Of a stretch of DNA of 64,000 bases, positions 53,873 to 62,900 are shown one piece after another (within the stretch, counting starts at the first letter, position 1; each line of letters starts with the position of its first letter). Origin of the DNA: an uncultured Lachnospiraceae bacterium (GTDB lineage: Bacteria > Bacillota > Clostridia > Lachnospirales > Lachnospiraceae). Under the pieces are notes generated by a model. The model saw only the letters and a program-made list of their open reading frames with translations. It searched no databases and was not told the origin of the DNA. Location: NCBI GenBank assembly GCA_944383765.1, contig CALWQT010000002.1, positions 62,001-126,000 on the forward strand, read 5' to 3'. A program made the position numbers and the translations under genes.

Positions 53873-55209
53873 AGGTTGTAATCATCGGCGGAGTGGCTGC
53901 AGGAATGTCCGCAGCTTCTAAGCTGAAAAGGAACTTGAAAGACCAGGTAGATATTATTGTCTACGAAAAGGGTGGAGAGGTATCCTATGGAGCCTGTGGA
54001 ATCCCGTTCTATATTTCCGACCATATTAAACAGGGAAAAGAACTGATTGCCAGAACGGCGGAAGAGTTTTCCCAGAGCGGGATCCCGATCAAAACCTATC
54101 ATGAGGTTCTCAGTGTGGATACCGACCAGAAAACAGTGCTGGTAAAGAATCTGCACACAGGGGAGGAATTTACAGACAGTTATGACAAGTTGGTAATCGG
54201 CAGCGGAGCAGCTGTCCGTCATTTCCCACCATTTGATAAGCAGTATGAAAATCTGTTTGAGATCCGCGATGTGGCAGACGGAACCAGGGTGAAAACAGCG
54301 CTGCAGAATGAGAATAATAAGAATGTAGTGATCGTGGGAGCCGGATTCATTGGTCTGGAAGTATCGGAAGCCTGCCGCAGATACGGCAAAGAGGTTACGA
54401 TCGTAGAACTGGCAGACCATATCCTGTCCTCTTTTGATGAGGAGGTAAGCGAAGCCCTGGAAGGAGAGCTGGAGAAAAACGGTGTGGTGGTAAAAACAGG
54501 CTGGAAAGTGACTTCTCTGAAGGAAGAAAATGGCCATATCACAAAAGCCGTGATCCAGAAGGGCGACGTCCAGGAAGAACTTCCGGTTGATATTCTGATC
54601 AACAGTGCGGGAATTGCACCGGCGACTGCTTTTATCCAGAATGTGGAGAAAGCGAAAAATGGAGCCATCCTGGTGAATGAGCGCATGGAGACCAGTGTAC
54701 CGGATGTCTATGCAGCCGGAGACTGCAGCATCATGAAGTCAGCCATTACCGGGGAATATATGTATGCGCCTCTGGGAACCAATGCCAATAAGCAGGGAAG
54801 GATCATCGGCGACATTCTGGGAGGAGTGGAGCCAAAGCCATTTAAACTGATCGGAAGTTCCGCACTCCGCCTGTTTGGTATGGATGCAGCAAAGGTGGGA
54901 CTTTCGGAAAAAGAGGCGAAAGCGAAAGGGCTGGATTATAAAGCCCACGCCATTACCGGCAACAGCTATGCGTCGTATTACGGAACAGAGAAGCTGAATA
55001 TCAAGCTGATCTATGACCGGGAAAGCAGAAAACTTCTGGGAGCGGAGACCTATGGGCAGGGAATCGTAGTACCCAGAGCAAACTATTATGCCATTGCCAT
55101 CTATTCAGGGCTGACGGTAGATGAGATGGGCTTTATGGATCTTTGCTATTCCCCGCCATTTTCCGGTGTCTGGGATGCTGCGCTGATTGCATCCAATACG
55201 GCGAAATAG
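53869..55209 (+). CDS. FAD-dependent CoA-disulfide/persulfide reductase-like oxidoreductase
   Basis: A 446-residue flavoprotein. N-terminal FAD motif VVIIGGVAAGMSAASKL, a single redox Cys43 in SYGACGIPFYIS (as in CoA-disulfide reductase), the NAD(P)H motif VIVGAGFIGLEVSEACRRYG and the second FAD motif VYAAGDCS; the C-terminal dimerisation domain follows. Relatives reduce CoA disulfide, polysulfide or persulfides, or oxygen (Nox). Beside a desulfidase and cystine-type transporter, a thiol/persulfide substrate is most likely. No rhodanese domain is attached. GTG overlaps the transporter stop, so expression is coupled. Confidence 0.88.
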   Translation: MKVVIIGGVAAGMSAASKLKRNLKDQVDIIVYEKGGEVSYGACGIPFYISDHIKQGKELIARTAEEFSQSGIPIKTYHEVLSVDTDQKTVLVKNLHTGEEFTDSYDKLVIGSGAAVRHFPPFDKQYENLFEIRDVADGTRVKTALQNENNKNVVIVGAGFIGLEVSEACRRYGKEVTIVELADHILSSFDEEVSEALEGELEKNGVVVKTGWKVTSLKEENGHITKAVIQKGDVQEELPVDILINSAGIAPATAFIQNVEKAKNGAILVNERMETSVPDVYAAGDCSIMKSAITGEYMYAPLGTNANKQGRIIGDILGGVEPKPFKLIGSSALRLFGMDAAKVGLSEKEAKAKGLDYKAHAITGNSYASYYGTEKLNIKLIYDRESRKLLGAETYGQGIVVPRANYYAIAIYSGLTVDEMGFMDLCYSPPFSGVWDAALIASNTAK

Positions 55210-55254
55210 GAATGGGATCAATATAAAATAAGAATGTGTATAGGAGAAAAAAGT

Positions 55255-56835
55255 ATGGGAAAGACAGAAAAGAAAAAATCCTGGATGCTTCGCTTCCTGG
55301 ATAAAATTGAAGTTGCCGGCAATAAGCTGCCTCATCCGCTGACCATTTTCTTTTATCTGGCAGTAGCAGTAGTGATCATTTCCGGAATCGGAGCGGCTAT
55401 GGGATGGAGCGCTTCCGGAGAGACGTATAATTCAGCTACGGGAGTAGTGGAAACCACAACCGTATCCATTGTCAGCCTGTTCAGCGTAGATGGCCTTCGC
55501 TATATGCTTACATCTGCAGTGAGCAACTTTACAAGTTATGCACCATTAGGCTTTACCATTGTCATTATGCTGGGTATCGGCGTAGCGGAAAGCTCCGGCT
55601 GGCTGAATGGCCTGATCCGTAAAGTGGTAAAAGTAACACCGGCTTTTCTGGTAACACCTATGGTAGTATTCATTGGCGTTATGACCAATATTGCTGAGAA
55701 TGCCGGTTATGTCGTATTTATTCCGTTGGCAGCCATGATCTTCAAGGCATATAAGAAACATCCTCTGGCTGGTATTGCAGCCGGTTTTGCCGGTGTTTCC
55801 GGAGGATTTTCCGCAAATCTGCTGATCGGTTCCACAGATGCCATCCTGTCCGGATTCTCTGATGCAGCTGCAAAAACTCTGGACCCCACCTATTCCGTAT
55901 CTCCTCTTTCCAACTGGTTCTTTATGATCGTGTCCACATTCTGGATCACCATCATCGGAACTCTGATTACAGAGAAGATCGTAATCCCCAGACTGGGACC
56001 GTACAAAGAGAATGGAGACGGAAGCCTGGTAGAGCCGACCGGAGAAATGACAGCTAAAGAAGAAAAAGCGCTGAAAATCGCCAACTGGGTATTTGTTGGT
56101 ATTGCAGCTTTATATGTAATCAGCTGTATTCCTGCCAATTCCTTTATGAGAAATCCAGAAACAGGCAGCCTGATCGACGGTTCCACACTGCTGAATTCCA
56201 TTATCCCGCTGTTTACCATTCTGTTTTTTGTTCCGTCTTTTGTATACGGAAAAATCTGCGGTACCTTTAAAAATGATAAGGATGTAGTTGCTTCTTTCAG
56301 CAAATCCATCGCTTCCATTTCAGGATTTATCGCTATGGCATTTATGGCTGCTCAGTTTACCAATTATTTCAGCCGCACTAACATTGGCAAGATTCTGTCT
56401 TTCAAAGGAGCAGAACTGCTGCAGGCTATCAACATGAACCCGATCGCCCTGATGATATGCTTCATTATCCTGAGTGGCTTTATTAACCTGTTCATGGCGT
56501 CTGCATCTGCAAAATATGCGATTTTCGCACCGGTATTTATTCCAATGTTCATGAAGATGGGAATTTCTCCTGAGCTGACTCAGGCAGCTTACCGTATCGG
56601 TGACAGCAGTATGAACCTGATCGCACCGGTACTGGCATGGATTCCGTACATTCTGACCATTATGAAGAAGTACGATAAAGATTCCGGCTGGGGTACGCTG
56701 GTATCTTCCATGGTTCCGTATTCTTTCGCATTCCTGATCGGCTGGAGTATCCTTATGGCTATCTGGATGGGTCTGAACATGATGGGCATCAACCTGCCTC
56801 TGGGACCTGGAGCTCCTGTATTCTACGGAATGTAA
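55255..56835 (+). CDS. AbgT family transporter
   Basis: A 526-residue membrane protein with about 11-13 hydrophobic segments. NKLPHPLTIFFYLAVAVV at the N-terminus, TNIAENAGYVVFIPLAA, GGFSANLLIGSTDAILSG and IGDSSMNLIAPVLAWIPYI are AbgT signatures. Known members take up p-aminobenzoyl-glutamate or export sulfonamides; for Firmicutes homologues the substrate is open. With a downstream M24 peptidase, uptake of a peptide-like amide is plausible. AGGAGA lies 8 nt before the start at 55255. Confidence 0.9.
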   Translation: MGKTEKKKSWMLRFLDKIEVAGNKLPHPLTIFFYLAVAVVIISGIGAAMGWSASGETYNSATGVVETTTVSIVSLFSVDGLRYMLTSAVSNFTSYAPLGFTIVIMLGIGVAESSGWLNGLIRKVVKVTPAFLVTPMVVFIGVMTNIAENAGYVVFIPLAAMIFKAYKKHPLAGIAAGFAGVSGGFSANLLIGSTDAILSGFSDAAAKTLDPTYSVSPLSNWFFMIVSTFWITIIGTLITEKIVIPRLGPYKENGDGSLVEPTGEMTAKEEKALKIANWVFVGIAALYVISCIPANSFMRNPETGSLIDGSTLLNSIIPLFTILFFVPSFVYGKICGTFKNDKDVVASFSKSIASISGFIAMAFMAAQFTNYFSRTNIGKILSFKGAELLQAINMNPIALMICFIILSGFINLFMASASAKYAIFAPVFIPMFMKMGISPELTQAAYRIGDSSMNLIAPVLAWIPYILTIMKKYDKDSGWGTLVSSMVPYSFAFLIGWSILMAIWMGLNMMGINLPLGPGAPVFYGM

Positions 56836-56860
56836 TACAATCAGCTGAAAAGTGAATGTT

Positions 56861-56896
56861 TCTCGCCGGATCTTCTGTATCCGGCGAGATTTGTAT
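56861..56896 (+). terminator. Hairpin between the AbgT and M24 peptidase genes (weak terminator or attenuator)
   Basis: Perfect 11-bp stem TCTCGCCGGAT / ATCCGGCGAGA with a 7-nt loop, followed by TTTGTAT. The T-run is short, so partial read-through to the peptidase gene is likely. Confidence 0.55.
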
Positions 56897-56936
56897 CAGG
56901 ACAGAAAATCAAATTTTTATAGAAGGAGGAATAACA

Positions 56937-58013
56937 ATGTTCAAAGAGAGGATTGACAGAGTCATTGAAAAAATGAAAGAAAAAGGACTGGAGCAGATGC
57001 TCATCAGCGATCCGCCGTCCATTTTTTATCTTACGGGAAAATGGATCCTTCCCAATGAAAGACTGCTGGCCCTTTATCTGAATGCCAATGGAAACCATAA
57101 GCTGTTTGTGAACAAGCTGTTTACTGTGGACGGAGAGATTGGAATGGAAAAAGTCTGGTTTTCCGATACAGACCCGGGCTGTGAAATCATTGCTTCCTAC
57201 ACGGACCACAGCAAGCCTCTTGGTATTGATAAGAAGATGGCTGCCAGATTTTTACTGGAACTGATGGAACTGGGAGCAGGAAGCGGATTTAAAAATGCAT
57301 CTGACTGTGTGGACGCCGTACGCCGGGTAAAGGATGCAGAAGAGATTGAAAAAATGAAATATGCTTCCAGCTTAAATGACCAGGCTATGGCAGAATTCCG
57401 CAGCCTGATCAAAGAAGGGGTAACAGAGCTGGAAGTGGCTGCCGGCATGAATGCCATCTACAAGAGACTGGGGACCCAGGGCCCTTCCTTCGGGCCTCTG
57501 GTAAGCTTTGGGGCCAATGCGGCTATCGGACATCATAAACCGGATGGAACCGTGCTGAAATCCGGTGACTGTGTGCTGTTTGACGTAGGATGCAAGGTAA
57601 ATGATTACTGTTCCGATATGACCAGAACTTTCTTCTATCAGAGCGTGACAGAGAAGCAGAGAGAAGTGTATGAGATTGTAAAAAAAGCCAATCTGGCGGC
57701 TCAGGCAGTGATGAAACCGGGTATGAAATTCTGTGAGATCGACAAGGTGGCAAGGGATATTATCACAGAAGCAGGCTATGGTCCATACTTTACCCACCGT
57801 CTGGGCCATTGCATCGGAATCGAAGTGCATGATGCAGGAGATGTATCTGCAGTGAACCATGACGTAGTGGAAGAAGGCATGATCTTTTCCTGTGAGCCGG
57901 GTATCTATCTGCCGGGAGAATTTGGCGTGAGGATCGAAGATCTGATGCTCATTACGAAAGACGGAGCTGTGAGCCTGAATAAGGATTCCAAAGAACTGGA
58001 GATTATTCCGTAA
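56937..58013 (+). CDS. M24B family Xaa-Pro aminopeptidase/dipeptidase
   Basis: A 358-residue cytosolic metallopeptidase. N-terminal creatinase-like domain (ISDPPSIFYLTGKW), then the pita-bread domain with metal ligands Asp/Asp in VLFDVGCKVNDYCSDMTRTF, His in RLGHCIGIEVHD, Glu in SCEPGIYLP and Glu in FGVRIEDL. It cleaves X-Pro peptides or dipeptides. AAGGAGGA lies upstream of the chosen ATG. Together with the AbgT transporter it could form a peptide uptake-and-hydrolysis pair. Confidence 0.92.
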   Translation: MFKERIDRVIEKMKEKGLEQMLISDPPSIFYLTGKWILPNERLLALYLNANGNHKLFVNKLFTVDGEIGMEKVWFSDTDPGCEIIASYTDHSKPLGIDKKMAARFLLELMELGAGSGFKNASDCVDAVRRVKDAEEIEKMKYASSLNDQAMAEFRSLIKEGVTELEVAAGMNAIYKRLGTQGPSFGPLVSFGANAAIGHHKPDGTVLKSGDCVLFDVGCKVNDYCSDMTRTFFYQSVTEKQREVYEIVKKANLAAQAVMKPGMKFCEIDKVARDIITEAGYGPYFTHRLGHCIGIEVHDAGDVSAVNHDVVEEGMIFSCEPGIYLPGEFGVRIEDLMLITKDGAVSLNKDSKELEIIP

Positions 58014-58073
58014 CAGAACGAAATCGGGAGCAGAAATGCGGGAAAAACCGTGTTTTTGTTCCCGTTTCCTGTC

Positions 58074-58103
58074 TTGACAAAAAATGTTGGATTACGATAT
58101 AAT
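58074..58103 (+). promoter_or_regulatory. Sigma-A promoter of lysS
   Basis: TTGACA, 18-bp spacer, TATAAT. The ~55-nt leader is too short for a T-box and contains none of its conserved elements. Confidence 0.85.
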
Positions 58104-58161
58104 ATTTTGAATGTAAACAGGAAAATCATCATTTTTATCATATATAAAAGGAGAGTAAAAA

Positions 58162-60078
58162 GTGGCAGAGCAGAATCAGGCAAAGACACAGGAAGAGTTA
58201 AATCATGTATTGCAGGCACGCCGTGATAAGCTGGCGGAGCTGCAGGCTGCAGGAAAGGATCCGTTTGTCATTACCAAGTATGATGTGACGGTTCACAGCA
58301 GCGATATCAGAGACCGGTATGAAGAACTGGAAGGAAAAGAAGTAACCATGGCAGGACGTATGATGTTCAAACGCGTTATGGGAAAAGCTTCCTTCTGCAA
58401 TATCCAGGATCTGAAGGGCAGAATGCAGGCTTATGTGGCAAGGGACAGTATCGGAGAGGAATCTTATAAGGATTTCAAGAAGATGGATATTGGTGACATT
58501 ATCGGCATCAGAGGTACTGTATTCAAGACAAAGACAGGAGAGATCTCCGTTCATGCGGAAGAGGTTACCCTGCTGTCCAAGAGCCTTCAGGTACTGCCGG
58601 AGAAGTTCCACGGGCTGACAGATACGGATACCCGTTACCGTCAGAGATATGTGGACCTGATCATGAATGAAGATGTAAAAGATACGTTTATCAAACGTTC
58701 CAGGATTCTGGCTGCTATCCGCCGTTATCTGGCAGGTGAAGGATTTATGGAAGTGGAAACCCCCATGCTGGTTGCCAATGCGGGAGGAGCGGCTGCCAGA
58801 CCGTTTGAAACCCATTTCAATGCTCTGGATGAGGACCTGAAGCTGCGTATCTCTCTGGAACTGTATCTGAAGAGACTGATTGTAGGCGGACTGGAGAGAG
58901 TTTACGAAATCGGCCGTGTGTTCCGTAATGAGGGGCTGGACACCAGACATAATCCGGAATTTACTCTGATGGAGCTGTATCAGGCTTATACGGATTACCA
59001 TGGTATGATGGATCTGACAGAGAATCTGTACCGCTATGTGGCGAAGGAAGTGCTGGGAACCACAACAATCGTATATAACGGTATTGAAATGGACCTGGGC
59101 AAGCCTTTTGAGAGAATCACTATGGTAGATGCGGTAAAGAAATATTCCGGCGTTGATTTTAATGAGATCCATACACTGGAAGAAGCTAGGGCTATCGCCA
59201 GGGAAAAGGGCGTGGAATTTGAAGAGCGTCACAAAAAGGGAGATATCCTGAACCTGTTCTTTGAAGAGTTTGTAGAGGAGCATCTGGTGCAGCCTACCTT
59301 TATTATGGATCATCCGGTAGAGATTTCCCCTCTGACGAAAAAGAAACCGGAGAATCCGGATTATGTAGAGCGTTTTGAATTCTTTATGAACGGCTGGGAA
59401 ATGGCAAATGCGTATTCCGAGTTAAATGACCCGATTGATCAGAGAGAGCGTTTCAAAGCACAGGAAGAACTGTTCGCTCAGGGCGATGAGGAAGCAAATC
59501 ATACGGACGAAGATTTCCTGAATGCTCTGGAAATCGGAATGCCGCCTACCGGTGGTATCGGATTCGGAATCGACAGAATGTGTATGCTGCTGACAGATTC
59601 CTCTGCCATCAGAGACGTGCTGCTGTTCCCCACCATGAAATCTCAGGGAGCTGCAAAGAACGAAGCAAACAATGCAGCACAGGCTGCTCCGGCGGAGAAG
59701 ATCGACTTTTCCAAGGTAAAAGTAGAGCCGCTGTTTGAGGAAATGGTAGACTTTGAAACCTTCAGCAAGTCTGATTTCCGTGCTGTAAAGGTAAAAGACT
59801 GTGTGGCAGTTCCCAAGTCCAAGAAGCTTCTTCAGTTTACCCTGGATGACGGAACCGGTACAGACCGTACCATCTTAAGCGGAATCCATGAGTATTACGA
59901 GCCGGAAGAGCTGATCGGAAAGACCTGTATCGCCATCGTAAATCTGCCGCCGAGAAAGATGATGGGTATTGATTCCTGCGGTATGCTGATCTCCGCCGTA
60001 CATGAATATGACGGTCAGGAAGATCTGAATCTGCTGATGGTAGATGACCGGATTCCGGCAGGAGCGAAATTGTATTAA
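58162..60078 (+). CDS. lysS: Lysyl-tRNA synthetase, class II, with C-terminal tRNA-binding domain
   Basis: Charges tRNA-Lys. The 638 residues comprise an OB-fold anticodon domain ([19 protein letters not shown]), the class II core with [12 protein letters not shown] (motif 1), [23 protein letters not shown] (motif 2 region) and [14 protein letters not shown] (motif 3). After an Ala-rich linker at ~500 comes a ~110-residue OB fold ([24 protein letters not shown] ... [15 protein letters not shown]) of the EMAPII/Trbp111 type normally found on MetRS. Ordinary LysRS has about 490-510 residues. The start is GTG after AAAGGAGAG. It is separated from greA by the cysteine cassette. Confidence 0.95.
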   Translation: MAEQNQAKTQEELNHVLQARRDKLAELQAAGKDPFVITKYDVTVHSSDIRDRYEELEGKEVTMAGRMMFKRVMGKASFCNIQDLKGRMQAYVARDSIGEESYKDFKKMDIGDIIGIRGTVFKTKTGEISVHAEEVTLLSKSLQVLPEKFHGLTDTDTRYRQRYVDLIMNEDVKDTFIKRSRILAAIRRYLAGEGFMEVETPMLVANAGGAAARPFETHFNALDEDLKLRISLELYLKRLIVGGLERVYEIGRVFRNEGLDTRHNPEFTLMELYQAYTDYHGMMDLTENLYRYVAKEVLGTTTIVYNGIEMDLGKPFERITMVDAVKKYSGVDFNEIHTLEEARAIAREKGVEFEERHKKGDILNLFFEEFVEEHLVQPTFIMDHPVEISPLTKKKPENPDYVERFEFFMNGWEMANAYSELNDPIDQRERFKAQEELFAQGDEEANHTDEDFLNALEIGMPPTGGIGFGIDRMCMLLTDSSAIRDVLLFPTMKSQGAAKNEANNAAQAAPAEKIDFSKVKVEPLFEEMVDFETFSKSDFRAVKVKDCVAVPKSKKLLQFTLDDGTGTDRTILSGIHEYYEPEELIGKTCIAIVNLPPRKMMGIDSCGMLISAVHEYDGQEDLNLLMVDDRIPAGAKLY

Positions 60079-60139
60079 GACTTAGAGAAAAGCGTACTTT
60101 TCAGTGAAGTACGATAATTAATTTAATGTTTGTACTAAG

Positions 60140-60182
60140 AGGACATTTTCCTGAAAGAAATTTCGGGGAGATGTCCTTTTGT
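60140..60182 (+). terminator. Intrinsic terminator after lysS
   Basis: Outer stem AGGACAT / ATGTCCT with an inner stem CCTGAAA / TTTCGGG and GAAA loop, followed by TTTTGTGTT. Confidence 0.78.
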
Positions 60183-60200
60183 GTTATGACCGAAAATAAA

Positions 60201-60680
60201 GGCTCTTTGTCAAGAGTTGGGGTAAAGTTTTTTTGAGGCACAGGTGTGAAGCACCTGTGTCTCCTTTTAAGTTAGGGATAGAAAAATTCGATTCCTGAAG
60301 TTATCAAAGTTGCGGTATCCAAACGCATTCCGCTTGATCACTTTTATTGCATTGTTGGTCCCTTCTGTGTAACCGTTTGTATAAGAGCAGTCAAATTTAC
60401 GCAGCATGGTAATCTCTTCTGACAGGCTCATTGCGCTGGCAGGGGTATGGGAGCCTTCCCCAATATCTAAGTTACCGGCTCTTACAGCTTTCAGCCATGT
60501 ATGGATCGTTCCTTCCGGGATTCCTAAGTCTTTCGCAGCCTTAGCACCGCCGATTTCTTTGGCAAGTTTTACTGCCTGTACTTTATATTCATGATCATAT
60601 TTACGTGCCACTTTGAATGCCTCCTTATTCTCTTGGTTTTATTATGAAATCCTTGAGAATAAGCTGTCAACCTTTTTTAT
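60201..60680 (-). mobile_element. Composite insertion-sequence remnant (ISL3 right end joined to IS3 left end)
   Basis: The stretch starts with GGCTCTTTGTCAAGAGTTGG, resembling an ISL3-family terminal repeat. A hairpin (CACAGGTG / CACCTGTG, 60239-60259) and the 3' end of an ISL3 transposase reading on the minus strand follow. Around 60396 the sequence changes to the 5' part of an IS3-family orfA with its own ribosome site (60616-60620). The far boundary near 60680 abuts the integrative-element remnant. No matching second terminal repeat for either element was found. Confidence 0.65.
60267..60611 (-). pseudogene. Chimeric transposase ORF: IS3 OrfA N-terminus fused to ISL3 transposase C-terminus
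   Basis: A 114-codon open frame starting at GTG with AAGGAGG upstream. Residues 1-~72 (RKYDHEYKVQAVKLAKEIGG ... IPEGTIHTWLKAVRAG) are the HTH half of IS3-type OrfA. Residues ~73-114 (YTNGYTEGTNNAIKVIKRNAFGYRNF) are the C-terminal end of an ISL3-type transposase. No catalytic Asp/Glu set of either family remains, so it cannot transpose. The fusion is in frame and could still make a small DNA-binding protein, but degradation is the simpler view. Confidence 0.75.
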
Positions 60681-60681
60681 A

Positions 60682-61083
60682 CCACACCATCAGCTTGAAA
60701 CCGCAAAGGTGGAAGTAACCAAGCCTTTTGCACAGGAAGCGTAGCTTGCGGAGAAGTTAGAGCGTCTGTCGGCATTAAATGCCCTGCTTAATATGGATGA
60801 AAAGGGCAATGATGGGATTGATATGGATGATGAGCCGGAAGCTCCAAAGAGCGAAAAAGAGGTTGCAGGCCGTCCGGCGAAGAGTATTCCGCTTGCAGAG
60901 AAAACAGTGGGTACAGGATTGGATAAGGGCATCAGACAGTATGCAGATGCACCTGCAGAAAGAGTGTCCCTGAAGGCGAAGCTGGAAGTGATGAAAGCAA
61001 AGGTTGCTGGAGGAGATACAGGAAAGCCTATGCCACTAAAGGCAAAGGGAAAAGAAGTAATTATAATTGAAAAAAAGAAGTAA
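60682..61083 (+). pseudogene. C-terminal fragment of an integrative-element helicase/methylase protein, with premature stop
   Basis: The frame reads QLETAKVEVTKPFAQEA, then TAG (60742-60744), then LAEKLERLSALNALLNMDEKG and a Lys/Glu-rich tail to 61083. In my recollection the first two parts match the extreme C-terminus of the very large SNF2-helicase/DNA-methylase proteins of Clostridial conjugative transposons (PFAQEEEL ... LNALLNMD). Everything upstream is lost at the IS boundary. An ATG at 60793 could restart a 96-residue product, but no ribosome site precedes it. Confidence 0.65.
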
Positions 61084-61147
61084 TAATGCTATAATGGTTT
61101 CGAAAACAAACTGATATATATTGCTGAATGAGTAGAAGGTGTAGACA

Positions 61148-61417
61148 ATGAATGAAGTTTTAAATTTTGTGAATGAAAAAACAAAAGTATTATTAATAGT
61201 CAGGGAAAATCAATTAAAAATTGAAGGTAAAAATATATGTCCACTTAATCAGCAAGAAATAGCCAGTCTAGTGCCCTGTGGTAAATTGAAAGTTAATCAA
61301 ATTATTAGGGAATTGGTAGAAGAAGGGTACGTTGAGATGGTACACGCAAAAGGGCGTTATTTTATTACAAACAAAGGGTATGAACTACTTGAAAAAATGT
61401 CTCTAGATGAAAAGTGA
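61148..61417 (+). CDS. Small winged-helix protein of the restriction-modification-like operon
   Basis: An 89-residue protein: LNQQEIASLVPCGKLKVNQIIRELVEEGYVEMVHAKGRYFITNKG reads as a winged helix with recognition helix and beta wing. The N-terminal ~25 residues may dimerise. It lies 57 bp before the methylase gene in the same orientation and is very AT-rich, like the two genes that follow. Inference: a transcriptional controller of the operon, analogous to C proteins of restriction systems. No close family was recognised. Confidence 0.7.
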   Translation: MNEVLNFVNEKTKVLLIVRENQLKIEGKNICPLNQQEIASLVPCGKLKVNQIIRELVEEGYVEMVHAKGRYFITNKGYELLEKMSLDEK

Positions 61418-61474
61418 AAAAGAGAAGATAAAATGAATGCCGTAATAAATAAACTGGATACAAAGAGGTAAGTT

Positions 61475-62899
61475 ATGAACAAGAAGTGCCAGGTATTTAC
61501 GCCTGAAAATTACGTAAGAGAATTACTTGACAGTGTTGGGTATACAGAACATTTGTATGGAAGAAAAATATTAGAAAATTCATGTGGTGATGGAAATATT
61601 TTGGTTGCAGTTGTTCAAAGGTATATAGATGATTGTGTAGCAAATGGGTTGTCAAGAACGCGAATCAAGAATGGGTTAGCAAGAGATATTTATGGGGTTG
61701 AAATTGATCCGGAACAGTTTCAAAAGTGTATAGAGAATTTAAACAAAGTATTAGAAAAAAATAATATTAATAAGGTAGAATGGAAAATCTTTAATGATGA
61801 TTATTTGCGGTGGAATGATGTATCACAGTTTCAATTTATCGTAGGTAATCCACCGTACATAACTTATAGTGAGTTGGCAAAAGACGAGCAAAAATATGTT
61901 AAGGAGAACTTTAATACTTGTGTAAAAGGGAAATTTGATTATTGCTATGCTTTTATTGAGAAAAGTATTAAGGCATTAGCACAAGATGGCAAAATGGCTT
62001 ACTTGATACCTAGTAGTATATTTAAAACTGTATTTGGGTTAAACTTAAGAAATTTTATAAAACCATACATAACGGTTATCAAAGACTATACCCAGGAAAA
62101 AGTATTTGATAATGCATTGGTCAAGTCCTCAATTATGGTATTAGATAAGCAAAGACAACAAGGTGTATTACACTATAGGGATATGACTTTAGAAAAAGAA
62201 ATAAATATTCCGGTAAATCAATTGACAGATAAATGGTTTTTTACAGAGAATTTAGCAAATGGAATGCATCGATTTGGAGATTATTTCAAGGTGTCTCATG
62301 TGGTGGCAACATTGTTGAACGAAGCTTATGTAATCAAAGAAGAAGATTATCAAGAAACAGAGCAAGGATTTCTTTGTAAAGGGCATAATATAGAAAGAGA
62401 TATGGTGAGAGATACAGCAACTCCTAGATCCTTACGGTATCAGAAGAATGAAAAAATCATATTTCCGTATATGTATGATGATGGACATTTAGTAAGATTT
62501 GAAGAAGGAGAATTCGAAACAAATTATCCAGAAGCAGCGGCGTATTTGAATGATTTTCGAGATGATTTGGACGAGCGTCAAAGTGATACTAGTGCAAAAT
62601 GGTATGAATATGGGAGGTCACAGGCACTTGCTGGATTGGACAGTGATAAATTACTTATCTCAACAGTTATTACTGAGAATGTAGCTGTGTATAGACTTAC
62701 CAGAGAATGTATTCCGTATGCGGGAATGTATATTGTTAGATGTGAAGGCAATAATGAATATACATTGGAGGATGCAATACGTATTTTAGAAAGTAGAGAT
62801 TTTAGGCAATATGTGTTGGATGTAGGAATACATATTAGTGGAAGTTCTTTAAGAATAACATCAAAGGATGTTGAAGATTACAGATTTGAGGAGGAATAG
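61475..62899 (+). CDS. N6-adenine-specific DNA methyltransferase (Eco57I/TaqI-like, gamma class)
   Basis: A 474-residue enzyme. SAM motif I is seen as ILENSCGDGNIL (~residues 31-42), the acidic residue of motif II in YGVEIDPEQF, and the catalytic motif IV as NPPY in IVGNPPYITYSE (~residue 128). Motif X precedes motif I (QVFTPENYVRELLD), giving the gamma order. The C-terminal ~220 residues form a probable target-recognition domain (RSLRYQKNEKIIFPYMY, ENVAVYRLT..IPYAGMYIVRC). It should methylate adenine in a specific site and protect host DNA. GAGGTAAGTT precedes the ATG. The next gene starts 1 bp after its stop. Confidence 0.9.
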   Translation: MNKKCQVFTPENYVRELLDSVGYTEHLYGRKILENSCGDGNILVAVVQRYIDDCVANGLSRTRIKNGLARDIYGVEIDPEQFQKCIENLNKVLEKNNINKVEWKIFNDDYLRWNDVSQFQFIVGNPPYITYSELAKDEQKYVKENFNTCVKGKFDYCYAFIEKSIKALAQDGKMAYLIPSSIFKTVFGLNLRNFIKPYITVIKDYTQEKVFDNALVKSSIMVLDKQRQQGVLHYRDMTLEKEINIPVNQLTDKWFFTENLANGMHRFGDYFKVSHVVATLLNEAYVIKEEDYQETEQGFLCKGHNIERDMVRDTATPRSLRYQKNEKIIFPYMYDDGHLVRFEEGEFETNYPEAAAYLNDFRDDLDERQSDTSAKWYEYGRSQALAGLDSDKLLISTVITENVAVYRLTRECIPYAGMYIVRCEGNNEYTLEDAIRILESRDFRQYVLDVGIHISGSSLRITSKDVEDYRFEEE

Positions 62900-62900
62900 T

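Noticed and set aside
58039..58070. Hairpin CGGGAA / TTCCCG after the M24 peptidase gene
   Set aside because: Only six pairs with internal mismatches and no clear T-tract; too weak to call a terminator.
58014..58161. Possible T-box leader of lysS
   Set aside because: The promoter is only about 55 nt from the start codon and no T-box sequence, specifier stem or antiterminator is present.
60793..61083. Stand-alone 96-residue gene
   Set aside because: It is in frame with the upstream helicase-tail sequence interrupted by TAG and has no ribosome site, so it is better called a pseudogene fragment.
60079..61147. tRNA gene or attachment site beside lysS as integration target
   Set aside because: No cloverleaf, and no direct repeat of the lysS end could be found within the window; the other end of the element lies outside.
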